DNA of 64,000 nucleotides, taken from Alphaproteobacteria bacterium LSUCC0719. Its GTDB lineage: Bacteria; Pseudomonadota; Alphaproteobacteria; Puniceispirillales; Puniceispirillaceae. Below the pieces are notes generated by a model, which did not search any database, was not told where the DNA came from, and was given only the letters and a program-made list of their open reading frames with translations. The DNA lies in contig JBFPJN010000002.1 of assembly GCA_040839025.1 (NCBI GenBank), positions 454,001-518,000 on the forward strand. Reading direction: 5' to 3'. A program made the position numbers and the translations under genes. Positions 41,120 to 52,096 of the stretch are shown one piece after another. The stretch's first letter is position 1. Each line of letters opens with the position of its first letter.

Positions 41120-42515
41120 CGCGCCCGTCGACGGCCAGCGCCGCTTCCTTGACCGCCTCATTCAGTGTCGGATGGCCATGACAGGTGCGCGCAATATCCT
41201 CTGACGAGGCCCCGAAAGCCATTGCGGTGGCACATTCATGAATGATCGTGCCAGCCTCGTGGCCGATGATGTGAACGCCGAGAACCCGGTCGGTTTCAGC
41301 ATCGGCAAGGATTTTCACAAATCCGTCGGCATGACCCTGTGCGCGGGCGCGGCTGTTTGCCGAGAACGGAAAGCTTCCCTTGTTATAGGCGATGCCAGCC
41401 GCCTTCAGTGCCTCCTCGCTCTTGCCAAGCGTGGCCACTTCCGGCGCGGTATAGACAATCCCCGGCACATGATCGTAATCAACATGACCGGCATGACCGG
41501 CCATCATCTCGACCGCGGCAACACCATCTTCCTCGGCCTTGTGGGCCAGCATCGGTCCGTCGATCACATCACCAATGGCATAGATATCCTCGACCGAGGT
41601 CTCGAACCGCGAATCAACCCGGACACGTCCACGCTCATTCATCGCGACACCGGCCTCTTCAAGGCCGAGCCCGTCGGTCGCCGGATGCCGGCCAACCGCG
41701 ACAAGCGCGACGTCAGCCTTGATCGTTTCGCTCTCGCCACCCTCTGCCGGGGCCACTGTCAGTGTGACGCCACTCTTTCCGGCCTTGGCCGATTTCACCG
41801 CTGTCTTGAGGCGGAATTTCAGACCCTGCTTTTTCGCGATAGCCATGAATTTCTTGGCAATCTCATCATCCATGCCGGGAAGGATTCGCGGCAGGAATTC
41901 GATGACCTCCACTTCGGCGCCAAGCCGTGCCCAGACTGTGCCAAGCTCCAGCCCGATATAGCCGGCACCGATAACAATCAGCTTTTTCGGCACCTTCGAC
42001 AGCGTCAACGCACCTGTCGAGCTGACAATCCGTGTCTCGTCGATCTCGATACCGGGAAGGCTGGACGCATGGCTTCCGGTGGCGATCAGGATTTTCTGGG
42101 CTTCATAGGTGCCCTTGTCCTTGCCATCCGTCACTGCAACCCTGCCCGGCCCGTCAATCCGCGCCTGTCCATGCAGCCGCGTAATCTTGTTCTTCTTGAA
42201 CAGAAAATCGATCCCGCCGGTCAGGCTGCCGACAATCTCGTCTTTGCCCTGCATCATTTTCGGCAGATCAAGCTTGACCCCGGAAACCGAAATGCCAAGC
42301 GCCGCAAGACCGCCACCGGCCGCCCCGGCATAATGCTCGGATGCGTTCAAAAGCGCCTTTGACGGAATACAGCCAACATTCAGGCAGGTGCCGCCAAGGC
42401 TGTCCCGCCGGTCCACGCAGGCCACCTTCATTCCCAGCTGCGCGGCGCGGATTGCAGCCACATAGCCACCCGGGCCGGCGCCAATAACAATCAGGTCGAA
42501 TGCGGTCTCGCTCAT
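41106..42515 (-). CDS. lpd: Dihydrolipoyl dehydrogenase (E3)
   Basis: FAD-dependent E3 of 2-oxoglutarate dehydrogenase, reoxidising lipoyl groups on SucB with NAD+. FAD motif IVIGAGPGGYVAAIRAAQLG, redox Cys pair in GGTCLNVGCIPSK, NAD motif VIGAGYIGLELGTVWARLG, and the C-terminal HIIGHEAGTIIHE with catalytic His-Glu. 469 aa from the Met at 42515, which follows GGAG by 8 nt. Last gene of the mdh-sucCDAB-lpd cluster. Confidence 0.96.
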   Translation of the reverse strand: MSETAFDLIVIGAGPGGYVAAIRAAQLGMKVACVDRRDSLGGTCLNVGCIPSKALLNASEHYAGAAGGGLAALGISVSGVKLDLPKMMQGKDEIVGSLTGGIDFLFKKNKITRLHGQARIDGPGRVAVTDGKDKGTYEAQKILIATGSHASSLPGIEIDETRIVSSTGALTLSKVPKKLIVIGAGYIGLELGTVWARLGAEVEVIEFLPRILPGMDDEIAKKFMAIAKKQGLKFRLKTAVKSAKAGKSGVTLTVAPAEGGESETIKADVALVAVGRHPATDGLGLEEAGVAMNERGRVRVDSRFETSVEDIYAIGDVIDGPMLAHKAEEDGVAAVEMMAGHAGHVDYDHVPGIVYTAPEVATLGKSEEALKAAGIAYNKGSFPFSANSRARAQGHADGFVKILADAETDRVLGVHIIGHEAGTIIHECATAMAFGASSEDIARTCHGHPTLNEAVKEAALAVDGRAIHM

Positions 42516-42541
42516 CTGGATCTCCAGCTTGCTCATCTTGT

Positions 42542-42567
42542 CATGCCGCCTTGGCGGCGGCGGTATG
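42542..42567 (-). terminator. Hairpin directly after the sucB stop codon
   Basis: CATGCCGCC, 8-nt loop, GGCGGTATG forms a 9-bp stem (one G-T) immediately downstream of the sucB stop on the minus strand and 27 nt before lpd. No U-tract; likely a processing or stability element in the sucB-lpd junction. Confidence 0.45.
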
Positions 42568-43827
42568 TCAGACCCCGAGAACGAGGCGGCGCGGATCCTC
42601 GACAAGTTCCTTGATCCGGGCCAGGAAGGACACGGCTTCGCGGCCGTCAATGATCCGGTGATCATAGGACAGCGCCAGATACATCATCGGACGGACCACC
42701 ACCTGGTCGTCGATCACCACGGCTCGCTTTTCAATCTTGTGCATGCCCAGAATACCGGATTGCGGCGGATTCAGGATCGGTGTCGACATCAGCGAGCCAT
42801 AGACACCACCATTCGAAATCGTGAAGGTGCCACCCGCCATGTCGTCAGGGGTGATCTTGCCATTTCGGGCGCGATCGCCGAAATCGGCGATCTGCGTTTC
42901 AATTGCCGCCAGATCCATAGCGCCGGCGTCACGCACAACCGGCACGACAAGGCCCTGCGGGGTGCCGACAGCAACCCCGATATTGTAATAGTTCTTGTAG
43001 ATAATGTCGGTGCCGTCGATCTCGGCGTTCACAGCCGGAAAATCCTGCAGCGCCTTGATCGAGGCCAGAACGAACATCCCCATGAAGCCGAGGCGGGTGC
43101 CATAGGCGGCCTCGAAGGCCTGCCGGTAATCCGCCCGCATCGTCATCAGGGCCGACATGTCGACTTCATTGAAGGTGGTCAGCATCGCTGCCGTGTTCTG
43201 CGCGGTCTTCAAACGGGTGGAGATCACCTGGCGAAGCTTTGACATCGGCACCCGTTCCTCGCGGGCGGCATCCTCGGGGCGCGGTGTCTGGCGCGGCATG
43301 GAAACAGGTGTGGCACTGGTTGCCGGGGTCGCGGGGGCTGTCGGCGCGCCCTTCATATGGGCCAGGACATCAGCCTTGGTCAGCCGACCATCAACGCCGG
43401 TACCCCTGATCGTCGCCGGATTGAGGTTGTTTTCCTCGACAAGGCGGCGTACCGCCGGCGACAGCGGCAGATCAGATGCGCCTTGCGTGGCTGGTGCGGA
43501 TACAGCCGCGGGCGCGGAAACCGGGGCCGCTTCGGCGGCAGCTTTCGCGGCCGGGGCCACGCCGGCAGTCGAGGCGGCAGCTGGTGCCGACCCCTCATTC
43601 AGAATGGCCAGGCTGGCGCCAACCTCGACAGTCGCCCCTTCGGCAGCGATGATCTCGCCAAGCGTGCCGGCGGCGGGGGCCGGCACCTCGAGGGTCACCT
43701 TGTCGGTTTCAAGCTCGACCACAGGTTCATCGGCTGCCACCGCATCGCCTGTTGTCTTGATCCAGCGAGCCACCGTCGCATCCGCCACGGATTCACCAAG
43801 AGTAGGAACTGTGATTTCGATCGCCAT
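42568..43827 (-). CDS. sucB: Dihydrolipoamide succinyltransferase (E2 of 2-oxoglutarate dehydrogenase)
   Basis: E2 core (419 aa): one lipoyl domain (1-75) with the lipoyl-Lys in [17 protein letters not shown], an Ala/Pro linker, a peripheral subunit-binding domain (about 140-180, [21 protein letters not shown]), and the catalytic domain with [19 protein letters not shown] (His). GAGGAGG precedes the Met at 43827. It assembles with SucA and Lpd. Confidence 0.96.
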   Translation of the reverse strand: MAIEITVPTLGESVADATVARWIKTTGDAVAADEPVVELETDKVTLEVPAPAAGTLGEIIAAEGATVEVGASLAILNEGSAPAAASTAGVAPAAKAAAEAAPVSAPAAVSAPATQGASDLPLSPAVRRLVEENNLNPATIRGTGVDGRLTKADVLAHMKGAPTAPATPATSATPVSMPRQTPRPEDAAREERVPMSKLRQVISTRLKTAQNTAAMLTTFNEVDMSALMTMRADYRQAFEAAYGTRLGFMGMFVLASIKALQDFPAVNAEIDGTDIIYKNYYNIGVAVGTPQGLVVPVVRDAGAMDLAAIETQIADFGDRARNGKITPDDMAGGTFTISNGGVYGSLMSTPILNPPQSGILGMHKIEKRAVVIDDQVVVRPMMYLALSYDHRIIDGREAVSFLARIKELVEDPRRLVLGV

Positions 43828-43880
43828 GGCGCTGAGGCCTCCTCGTCGGGGGCTGGTTTCCCCCATTGTCAAACTGCAAA

Positions 43881-43903
43881 TCGGCCCACCCAATATGGGC
43901 CGA
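43881..43903 (-). terminator. Hairpin between sucA and sucB
   Basis: TCGGCCCA, 7-nt loop, TGGGCCGA: a perfect 8-bp stem starting five bases after the sucA stop on the minus strand, followed by TTTGCAGTTTG. It may reduce read-through so that E1 and E2 are made in unequal amounts, or protect the 3' end of sucA mRNA. Confidence 0.5.
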
Positions 43904-43908
43904 GGTGA

Positions 43909-46824
43909 TTATTTCTTTGCCAACAGGCCCAGCGCATCCTCGACAAGATGCGCCTGTTCGCGCTTGTGACGGCCAAGCGTACCCGTTGCCGGCGACGCAG
44001 CGGCATCGCGACCCGCATAGATCAGGCGTTGCTGCTTGGCACCTGCCGCCTGCATCGCCTCTTCGATGAAATCGCGAACAAATGTCCAGCTGCCCATATT
44101 GCGCGGTTCTTCCTGGCACCACACCATCGTTGCCTTTGGTGTCTGTTCCAGAACCTCTGTCACGGCGCGTGTCGGGAACGGATAGAGCTGTTCGACCCGG
44201 ATGATCTCGACATCCCAAAGTTTGGCCTCGTCACGCACCGCCGCCAGATCGTAATAGACCTTGCCACTGCACATGACGATGCGCTTTGCCTTGCCGGATT
44301 TCACCTTTGTGTCGCGCTCGTCGAGAACACGGTGGAAGGTGGTGCCGGGGCCCATATCATCAAGCGATGACACGCATCCTTTGTGACGCAGAAGCGATTT
44401 CGGGGTCATGATAACCAGCGGCTTGCGGAAATCCCGACGCAGCTGGCGGCGCAGCACATGGAAATAATTGGCCGGTGTCGTGCAATTGACAACCTGCATG
44501 TTGTCTTCGGCGCAAAGCTGGAGATAGCGTTCCAGCCTGGCCGATGAATGCTCGGGGCCCTGGCCTTCATAGCCATGCGGCAGCAACAACACCAGCGCGT
44601 TCATCCGCAGCCACTTCGCCTCGCCGGACGAAATGAACTGGTCGATGACCACCTGTGCGCCATTCGCAAAATCGCCGAACTGCGCTTCCCACATCACCAG
44701 GGCGTTTGGCTCAACCTGCGAGAAACCGTATTCGAACCCCATCACCGACGCTTCTGACAATGGTGAATCGATGACCTCAAACGTCGCCTGGTCGGGTGCC
44801 AGATGCGCAAGTGGCGCATAACGCTCCTCGGTTGCCTGGTCGACCAGAACAGCGTGACGCTGGCTGAAGGTGCCACGGCAGGAATCCTGCCCCGACAGAC
44901 GCACCATGTTCCCCTCGAGAAGCAATGAGCCGAAGGCCAGATGTTCAGCCGTGGCCCAATCGAGGCCATTGCCATCCTTGATCCTGGCGGCACGTGCCTC
45001 GACAATACGGGTCAGCTTTGGATTCAGCGTCATATGATCGGGAACCGTGGTCATGGTTTCACCAATCCGGCGCAGCGTGTCGAGATCGACAGCGGTCTCG
45101 CCGCGGCGCTCGACACCATGCGCGGCACGCATGCCGGACCAGCTTCCTTCCAGCCAGTCTGCCTTGTTCGGACGATAGCTTGTGCCGGCCTCGAATTCCG
45201 CATCGAGATAGGCAATCCGCTCATCGACAACCGCCTGTGCTTCGGCCTTGCTCAGGATGCCTTCGGCAACAAGCTTGTCGGCATAGATAGAGCGTGTTGT
45301 CGGATGTTTGCCAATGGTCTTGTACATCAGCGGCTGGGTGAACATCGGCTCGTCACCCTCATTATGGCCAAAGCGGCGATAGCAGAACATGTCTAGCACC
45401 ACATCGGTGCCGAATGCCTGCCTGAACTCGATGGCAATACGCGCCGCATGGACGACAGCTTCCGGATCATCGCCATTCACATGGAAAATTGGCGCCATCA
45501 CCATTTTCGCGACATCTGTCGGATAGGGCGATGACCGCGAATAATGCGGGCTTGTCGTAAAGCCAATCTGGTTGTTGACGATGATGTGAATCGTGCCACC
45601 GGTGCGATAGCCACGAAGCGCCGAAAAGGCAAAGGTCTCGCCAACCACGCCCTGGCCCGCAAACGCGGCGTCACCATGCAGGAGAATGCCGACCACCTCT
45701 CGGCGTTCGACGTCATCACGCTGCTGCTGCTTGGCCCGCACACGGCCGACAACCACCGGATCGACAATTTCCAGGTGCGACGGGTTCGGCGCCAGACTGA
45801 GATGCACGGTCTTGCCGTCAAATTCGCGGTCGGATGACGCGCCCATATGATATTTCACATCACCGGACCCACCAGCATCCTCGGGATTGGCCGGGTTACC
45901 GAGAAATTCCGAAATAATCGCCCGGAACGGTTTGCCAAATACATTGTGAAGCATGTTCAGGCGGCCACGATGCGCCATGCCGACAACGATTTCACCGAGC
46001 CCAAGCTGCGAGCCCCGCTTCAGGATCTGCTCGATGGCCGGAATCATCGCCTCGGCACCATCCATGCCAAAACGCTTGGTGCCGGTATATTTCTTGTGAA
46101 GATATTTCTCGAATTCCTCGGCATCGACAAGGCGCTCATAGATCGCCTTCTTGCCGCGCTTGGTAAAGTCTGTGCGATTGCCGATGGCCTCAATCCGCTC
46201 CTGAATCCAGGCTTTCTGGGCCGGATCCTGGATATGCATGAACTCGACTCCGATGGTGTCGCAATAGGTGCGCCGCAGCGTCTCGACAATCTCGCGGAGT
46301 GTCGCCGTTTCCAGCCCCAGAACGTAATTGATGAAGATCGGGCGGTCCCAGTCCTCGTCAGTAAACCCATAGGTGGCCGGATCAAGTTCGGGATGAAGCG
46401 GCTTGTTTTCGAGTGACAGCGGGTCGAGATTGGCAATCAGATGTCCACGGATACGATAGGCCCGGATCAGCATCACCGCGCGAAGCGAATCCAGCGTTGC
46501 CGCCCGCATGTCATCGGCATTCATCCGCCGCCCGGCGGCATGGCCGGCGGCAACGGCGTTGATGGAATCCGCCGGATCGGTTGCCCCGACAATACGGCTT
46601 GCGTTGCGCGCCCAGCTTGGCCCACGTTCGATTTCGGCGCTGGTGTCGCCAAGCGCGTTCAGCTGCTCAAAATAACGCGCCCATCGCGCATCCACCGCTG
46701 ACGGGTCACGCCGCCAGGCAGCATTCATTTCGGCAATGAAGGTGGCGTTGGCCGCCGACAGGAAGGTCAGATCAAAATCACCAGCCGGATCTGGCGGGGC
46801 TGGCACCTGCGCCGCGTCATCCAT
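43909..46824 (-). CDS. sucA: 2-oxoglutarate dehydrogenase E1 component
   Basis: Thiamine-diphosphate E1 (971 aa) decarboxylating 2-oxoglutarate. N-terminal FLSAANATFIAEM, RIRGHLIANLDPL, HRGRLNMLHNVFGK and GDAAFAGQGVVGETF (TPP site), then QEEPRNMGSW near the C-terminus; the length is that of the family. The only unusual feature is an N-terminus rich in Ala/Pro. Transcribed with sucCD upstream and sucB-lpd downstream. Confidence 0.97.
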   Translation of the reverse strand: MDDAAQVPAPPDPAGDFDLTFLSAANATFIAEMNAAWRRDPSAVDARWARYFEQLNALGDTSAEIERGPSWARNASRIVGATDPADSINAVAAGHAAGRRMNADDMRAATLDSLRAVMLIRAYRIRGHLIANLDPLSLENKPLHPELDPATYGFTDEDWDRPIFINYVLGLETATLREIVETLRRTYCDTIGVEFMHIQDPAQKAWIQERIEAIGNRTDFTKRGKKAIYERLVDAEEFEKYLHKKYTGTKRFGMDGAEAMIPAIEQILKRGSQLGLGEIVVGMAHRGRLNMLHNVFGKPFRAIISEFLGNPANPEDAGGSGDVKYHMGASSDREFDGKTVHLSLAPNPSHLEIVDPVVVGRVRAKQQQRDDVERREVVGILLHGDAAFAGQGVVGETFAFSALRGYRTGGTIHIIVNNQIGFTTSPHYSRSSPYPTDVAKMVMAPIFHVNGDDPEAVVHAARIAIEFRQAFGTDVVLDMFCYRRFGHNEGDEPMFTQPLMYKTIGKHPTTRSIYADKLVAEGILSKAEAQAVVDERIAYLDAEFEAGTSYRPNKADWLEGSWSGMRAAHGVERRGETAVDLDTLRRIGETMTTVPDHMTLNPKLTRIVEARAARIKDGNGLDWATAEHLAFGSLLLEGNMVRLSGQDSCRGTFSQRHAVLVDQATEERYAPLAHLAPDQATFEVIDSPLSEASVMGFEYGFSQVEPNALVMWEAQFGDFANGAQVVIDQFISSGEAKWLRMNALVLLLPHGYEGQGPEHSSARLERYLQLCAEDNMQVVNCTTPANYFHVLRRQLRRDFRKPLVIMTPKSLLRHKGCVSSLDDMGPGTTFHRVLDERDTKVKSGKAKRIVMCSGKVYYDLAAVRDEAKLWDVEIIRVEQLYPFPTRAVTEVLEQTPKATMVWCQEEPRNMGSWTFVRDFIEEAMQAAGAKQQRLIYAGRDAAASPATGTLGRHKREQAHLVEDALGLLAKK

Positions 46825-46900
46825 ATGTCACACACCCGTTCATGTTGTTTCCCCATCCCCAGTCTAGGCGCTGGCGGCTGAGATTCAAGCCATCTGCGTT

Positions 46901-47782
46901 TCAGACGCCCCGCGCCATGGCGCGGGTCACAGCATTGCCGATATCCGCAGGCGATTCCGCCATTTCAAATCCGGCCGCCTCCATCGCGCCAATCTTGTCT
47001 GCCGCACCACCGCTGCCGCCACTGACAATGGCACCGGCATGTCCCATCCGGCGTCCCGGAGGCGCCGTCTGGCCAGCAATGAAGCCGGCAATCGGCTTGC
47101 GGTTCGGCTGCGCGCTGTAGTAGGCGGAAGCTTCTTCCTCGGCCGACCCGCCGATTTCGCCGATCATCACGATCGCCTCGGTCTGGTCATCGGCAAGGAA
47201 CATCTCCAGACAGTCGATGAAGTTGGTTCCGTTGACCGGATCCCCGCCAATCCCGATACAGGTCGACTGGCCAAGCCCGACAGCGCTTGTCTGGGCGACA
47301 GCTTCATAGGTCAGCGTTCCCGATCGCGAGACAATTCCAACCTTGCCCGGGGTGTGGATATGGCCAGGCATGATGCCGATCTTGCATTCACCGGGTGTGA
47401 TGATGCCGGGACAGTTAGGGCCGATCAGACGGCTCTGGCTGCCGTCCAGCGCCCGTTTCACCCGGACCATGTCGAGCACCGGAATGCCTTCGGTGATGCA
47501 GATGATCAACGGCATCCCGGCGTCGATGGCCTCAAGAATCGAATCAGCGGCAAATGGTGGCGGCACATAGATGACCGATGCGTTGGCGTCGGTCTCGGAC
47601 ATGGCCTCGCCAACCGAATTGAACACCGGCAGTCCCAGATGCGTCTGCCCACCCTTGCCTGGCGTCACACCGCCAACCATGGTGGTGCCGTAATCAATGG
47701 CCTGTTCGGAATGAAATGTTCCCTGCGAGCCGGTAAAGCCCTGACAGATAACCCTGGTCTGACTATTCACAAGAACTGACAT
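46901..47782 (-). CDS. sucD: Succinyl-CoA ligase, alpha subunit
   Basis: CoA-binding subunit (293 aa) of the ADP/GDP-forming succinyl-CoA ligase. N-terminal [19 protein letters not shown], the CoA/NAD-fold region and the phospho-His segment [20 protein letters not shown] are present. Directly after sucC with an 11-bp gap. Confidence 0.97.
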   Translation of the reverse strand: MSVLVNSQTRVICQGFTGSQGTFHSEQAIDYGTTMVGGVTPGKGGQTHLGLPVFNSVGEAMSETDANASVIYVPPPFAADSILEAIDAGMPLIICITEGIPVLDMVRVKRALDGSQSRLIGPNCPGIITPGECKIGIMPGHIHTPGKVGIVSRSGTLTYEAVAQTSAVGLGQSTCIGIGGDPVNGTNFIDCLEMFLADDQTEAIVMIGEIGGSAEEEASAYYSAQPNRKPIAGFIAGQTAPPGRRMGHAGAIVSGGSGGAADKIGAMEAAGFEMAESPADIGNAVTRAMARGV

Positions 47783-47793
47783 GACTTCCCCCG

Positions 47794-48954
47794 TCAGGCG
47801 GTGGCGGCGACGATCTTCGCCGCGGCATCGGCAAGATTGTCCGCCGGAATGATGGCGAGGCCGCTTTCGGCCATGATGCGCTTGCCTTCATCGACATTGG
47901 TGCCTTCCAGGCGCACCACAAGCGGCTTGTCGAGACCAAGCGTGCGGGCCGCCCCGACAACACCCTCGGCAATGATGTCACAGCGCATGATGCCACCGAA
48001 GATATTCACCAGAATGCCCCGGACATTCTCGTCGGAAAGAATGATCTTGAAGGCTTCGGTCACGCGTTCGGTTGTCGCGCTGCCACCGACATCAAGGAAG
48101 TTGGCCGGCGAGCCGCCCTGAAGCTGAATGATGTCCATGGTGGCCATCGCAAGGCCGGCCCCGTTCACCATGCAGCCGATATTGCCATCAAGCTTGATGT
48201 AGTTGAGGTCGAACTCGCTGGCACGGACCTCGGCCGGATCCTCTTCGGCCAGATCGCGAAGCTCCACTACCTCGGGGTGCCGATACAGCGCGTTGTCGTC
48301 AAAGCTCATCTTTGCATCAAGCGCCAGCAGGTCACCGGCACCGGTCACAACAAGCGGATTGATTTCAATCAGACTGGCGTCAAGCGCGATAAAGGCGTCA
48401 TAAAGACCGCCCAGAAATTTTGGAAGCTGTTTTGCGGTTGCCCCCGAAAGCCCCATGACGCCTGCCAGACGGCGCGCGTGATGCGCCTGCAGGCCGGTGG
48501 CCGGGTCGATTGCCACAGACAGGATCTTGTCCGGCTGCGTGGCGGCAACTTCCTCGATATCCATCCCACCCTCGCTTGAGGCAATGATGGTGATCCGGCT
48601 GCTGCCACGATCAACAAGAAGCGACAGATAAAGCTCGTCACCAATGTCACAGCCTTCCTCGACATAGAGACGCTTGACCTCGCGTCCCTGCGGACCGGTC
48701 TGATGGGTGACCAGGGTCTTGCCAAGAAGATCGGTCGCAACCTCGCGCACCTCATCAACCGAAGAGACAACCTTGACTCCACCAGCCTTGCCGCGACCCC
48801 CTGCGTGAATCTGCGCCTTTACGACATGCACCGGCCCCCCGAGGTCGGTGGCGGCAGCGGCGGCCTCATCGACCGAAAATGCCGCCCTGCCATTTGGCAC
48901 CGCGACACCAAAGCCGGCCAGCAATGTCTTGGCCTGATGTTCATGGATGTTCAT
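47794..48954 (-). CDS. sucC: Succinyl-CoA ligase, beta subunit
   Basis: ATP-grasp beta subunit (386 aa): [45 protein letters not shown] and [17 protein letters not shown]. Works with SucD to make ATP or GTP from succinyl-CoA. Starts 41 bp after the mdh stop, so the cluster is mdh-sucCDAB-lpd. Confidence 0.97.
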   Translation of the reverse strand: MNIHEHQAKTLLAGFGVAVPNGRAAFSVDEAAAAATDLGGPVHVVKAQIHAGGRGKAGGVKVVSSVDEVREVATDLLGKTLVTHQTGPQGREVKRLYVEEGCDIGDELYLSLLVDRGSSRITIIASSEGGMDIEEVAATQPDKILSVAIDPATGLQAHHARRLAGVMGLSGATAKQLPKFLGGLYDAFIALDASLIEINPLVVTGAGDLLALDAKMSFDDNALYRHPEVVELRDLAEEDPAEVRASEFDLNYIKLDGNIGCMVNGAGLAMATMDIIQLQGGSPANFLDVGGSATTERVTEAFKIILSDENVRGILVNIFGGIMRCDIIAEGVVGAARTLGLDKPLVVRLEGTNVDEGKRIMAESGLAIIPADNLADAAAKIVAATA

Positions 48955-48971
48955 TTACTGTCCCCCACAAC

Positions 48972-48987
48972 ACGGGCAATCGCCCGC
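48972..48987 (-). other. Short hairpin between mdh and sucC
   Basis: CGGGC and GCCCG arms with a 4-nt loop (plus one flanking wobble pair) lie between the mdh stop and the sucC start. Too short to call a terminator. Confidence 0.3.
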
Positions 48988-48995
48988 ACCCAGAT

Positions 48996-50024
<1,029 letters not shown>

Positions 50025-50106
50025 TTACCGGAATCCACACGCCTAAACAAGAGGAATTGCCGCACCATGCCAACCTTGCCATCGACCCGGCAGGACGATG
50101 CCGGAA

Positions 50107-51207
50107 CTAGAATGCCCCATGGCGTCGGGTCATTTCGCCAAGGCGTGAACGGGTCCGGTCAAATTCAAAGGCAAAATGATGACCGTCATACAGCGATCCG
50201 ATCTCGCTGGCAGCGGATGCAATGATGAAACGCTGCCGGTCATAAAGCGCATCAACAAGCCACATGAACCGTCTGGCCGCAGCCTCGTTCGTATCTGACA
50301 GTGCCGGCACATGATCAATGATCAACCCGGCAAACCGCCCGGCAATGGCAAGATAGTCGCGCGCCGCCAGAGGTGTGTCGCACAGCGCCGCAAAGCTGGC
50401 CCGTGCCACATCGCCCGCCACCTGGTCAAAGCAGATCTCGCGGCCAGCCACCCGGATTACATCGCTTGTCACAGGGGCGGTGCCGGCAAGCCGGTGAAAA
50501 CTGTCGGCAAGCGCCTGGTCGGCATGGGTGTCGTCTGGAACATACCAGGCAGGCAGCGTGGCCAGCATGCTGGCGCGCCAATCCTTGCCATCGGCGATTT
50601 CGTGAATTTCGCACCGTATCTTCAAAAGCTCGATAAAGGGCAGGAACCTGTCGCGATGAAGACCGTTTTCATACAGCCCGTCGGCATGTCGATTCGATGT
50701 TGCCACCACTGTAATCCCACGATCGAACAGCGCCGTGAAAAGCCGCGACAGAATCATCGCATCAGCGATATCCCGCACCTCCATCTCATCAAAACACATC
50801 ACCTTGCCGCGCGCCGCCAGATGATCGGCAGCGGCACCGATCGGATCGTCGGCATTCTGTTCACGCGCCGCGTGGACAGCATCCTGAGCCATGACCATGA
50901 AATCATGAAAATGCAGACGAAATGGCCTGATCTCGTCATCCGACAGCGACAGCGTCTGGTGAAACATATCCATGAGCATGGTCTTGCCACGCCCAACCCC
51001 GCCATGAATATAGAGACCTCTGACAGGTTCGGCACGCCGTGCAAGGCCAGCGAACCACCGTCGTTTCGGTGCCGCGGTCAGCCTTGTGATCAGATTGTCC
51101 AGTGCCGCCGCCACGGCCATCTGAGCGCCGTCACGATTCAGTTCGCCTGCCTCGATACGGGCAGTCAGCGCGGCGCCTACGGTGGTTGGTGCGGCTGTAT
51201 CAGCCAT
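50107..51207 (-). CDS. zapE: Cell division protein ZapE (AFG1-like ATPase)
   Basis: P-loop ATPase related to mitochondrial AFG1/LACE1; in E. coli ZapE associates with the Z-ring. 366 residues with Walker A YIHGGVGRGKTMLMDMF, Walker B VMCFDEMEVRDIADAM and FTALFDRGITVVATSNRHADGLYENGLHRDRFLPFI (in part). Sits between sdhB and mdh as in other alphaproteobacteria. Confidence 0.92.
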   Translation of the reverse strand: MADTAAPTTVGAALTARIEAGELNRDGAQMAVAAALDNLITRLTAAPKRRWFAGLARRAEPVRGLYIHGGVGRGKTMLMDMFHQTLSLSDDEIRPFRLHFHDFMVMAQDAVHAAREQNADDPIGAAADHLAARGKVMCFDEMEVRDIADAMILSRLFTALFDRGITVVATSNRHADGLYENGLHRDRFLPFIELLKIRCEIHEIADGKDWRASMLATLPAWYVPDDTHADQALADSFHRLAGTAPVTSDVIRVAGREICFDQVAGDVARASFAALCDTPLAARDYLAIAGRFAGLIIDHVPALSDTNEAAARRFMWLVDALYDRQRFIIASAASEIGSLYDGHHFAFEFDRTRSRLGEMTRRHGAF

Positions 51208-51248
51208 TCGTCACTCCGGCGACGGCGTCGGGACGCAAGCAGGCACCA

Positions 51249-52025
51249 TCACCGGCTGGCAATCTCGCTTTTGATGCTGGCAATGGCCTTGCCGGGATTC
51301 AGACCCTTTGGGCATGTCTTGGCGCAATTCATGATGGTATGGCAGCGATAGAGCGCAAAGCTGTCATCAAGCGCATCAAGCCGCTCGGCGGTCCGATCGT
51401 CACGGCTGTCGGCAACCCAGCGATAGGCCTGAAGCAGCACCGCCGGACCCAGATATTCATCACCATTCCACCAATAGCTTGGACAGGCCGTCGAACAGCT
51501 GAAACACAGAACACATTCCCACAACCCGTCGAGCTTTTCACGTTCGGCAGGTGACTGGCGACGTTCCTCGCCTTCGGGTGCGGCTTGATCCGACTTCAGC
51601 CAGGGTTCGATAGAGGCAAGCTGGCGATAGGCATTGCTGAGATCGGGGACCAGATCCTTGACCACCGGCATATGCGGCAATGGGAAAATCTTCACATCGC
51701 CGGAGACATCTTCGATGCTCTTCAGACAGGCCAGAGTGTTGGTCCCGTCGATATTCATCGAACAGGACCCGCAGATCCCCTCGCGGCAGGACCGGCGGAA
51801 CGTCAGGCTGCTGTCCTGCTCGCTCTTGATCTTGATCAGCGCGTCGAGAACCATCGGCCCGCAATCGTCAAGGTCCACCTCGAACTTGTCGATGCGCGGA
51901 TTGTCGTCATCATCCGGCGACCAGCGATAAATCTGGAACACACGGACATTGGACGCCCCGTCAGGGGCCTGATAGTGATCCCCGGAGGTGATCCTGGAAT
52001 GTGCCGGAAGGGTGAATTCAGCCAT
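51249..52025 (-). CDS. sdhB: Succinate dehydrogenase iron-sulfur subunit
   Basis: 258 residues carrying the three Fe-S clusters: 2Fe-2S ligands in [21 protein letters not shown], 4Fe-4S in [12 protein letters not shown], 3Fe-4S in [21 protein letters not shown]. The ATG at 52025 was chosen; a TTG 18 nt upstream has no better ribosome site. Links SdhA to the membrane anchor. Confidence 0.96.
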   Translation of the reverse strand: MAEFTLPAHSRITSGDHYQAPDGASNVRVFQIYRWSPDDDDNPRIDKFEVDLDDCGPMVLDALIKIKSEQDSSLTFRRSCREGICGSCSMNIDGTNTLACLKSIEDVSGDVKIFPLPHMPVVKDLVPDLSNAYRQLASIEPWLKSDQAAPEGEERRQSPAEREKLDGLWECVLCFSCSTACPSYWWNGDEYLGPAVLLQAYRWVADSRDDRTAERLDALDDSFALYRCHTIMNCAKTCPKGLNPGKAIASIKSEIASR

Positions 52026-52055
52026 GATGTCGCCAGCCCCCAATATTGTCCTGTT

Positions 52056-52077
52056 ATCTGCTGCCTTGTTAGCAGAT
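52056..52077 (-). other. Hairpin between sdhA and sdhB
   Basis: ATCTGCT, 8-nt loop, AGCAGAT (7 bp, perfect) in the 65-bp sdhA-sdhB gap. It overlaps the second unit of the adjacent 14-bp duplication. Confidence 0.4.
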
Positions 52078-52096
52078 TAATATTACCAGATTAATA
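52069..52096. repeat. 14-bp tandem duplication containing the sdhA stop codon
   Basis: On the minus strand TATTAATCTGGTAA and TATTAATCTGCTAA are adjacent and differ at one base. The first unit holds the final Tyr codon and stop of sdhA (TAT-TAA). Confidence 0.8.

Noticed and set aside
43357-43908. Long open frames on the strand opposite sucB and other core genes
   Set aside because: They are by-products of high GC and codon bias; no ribosome sites or homologous motifs.
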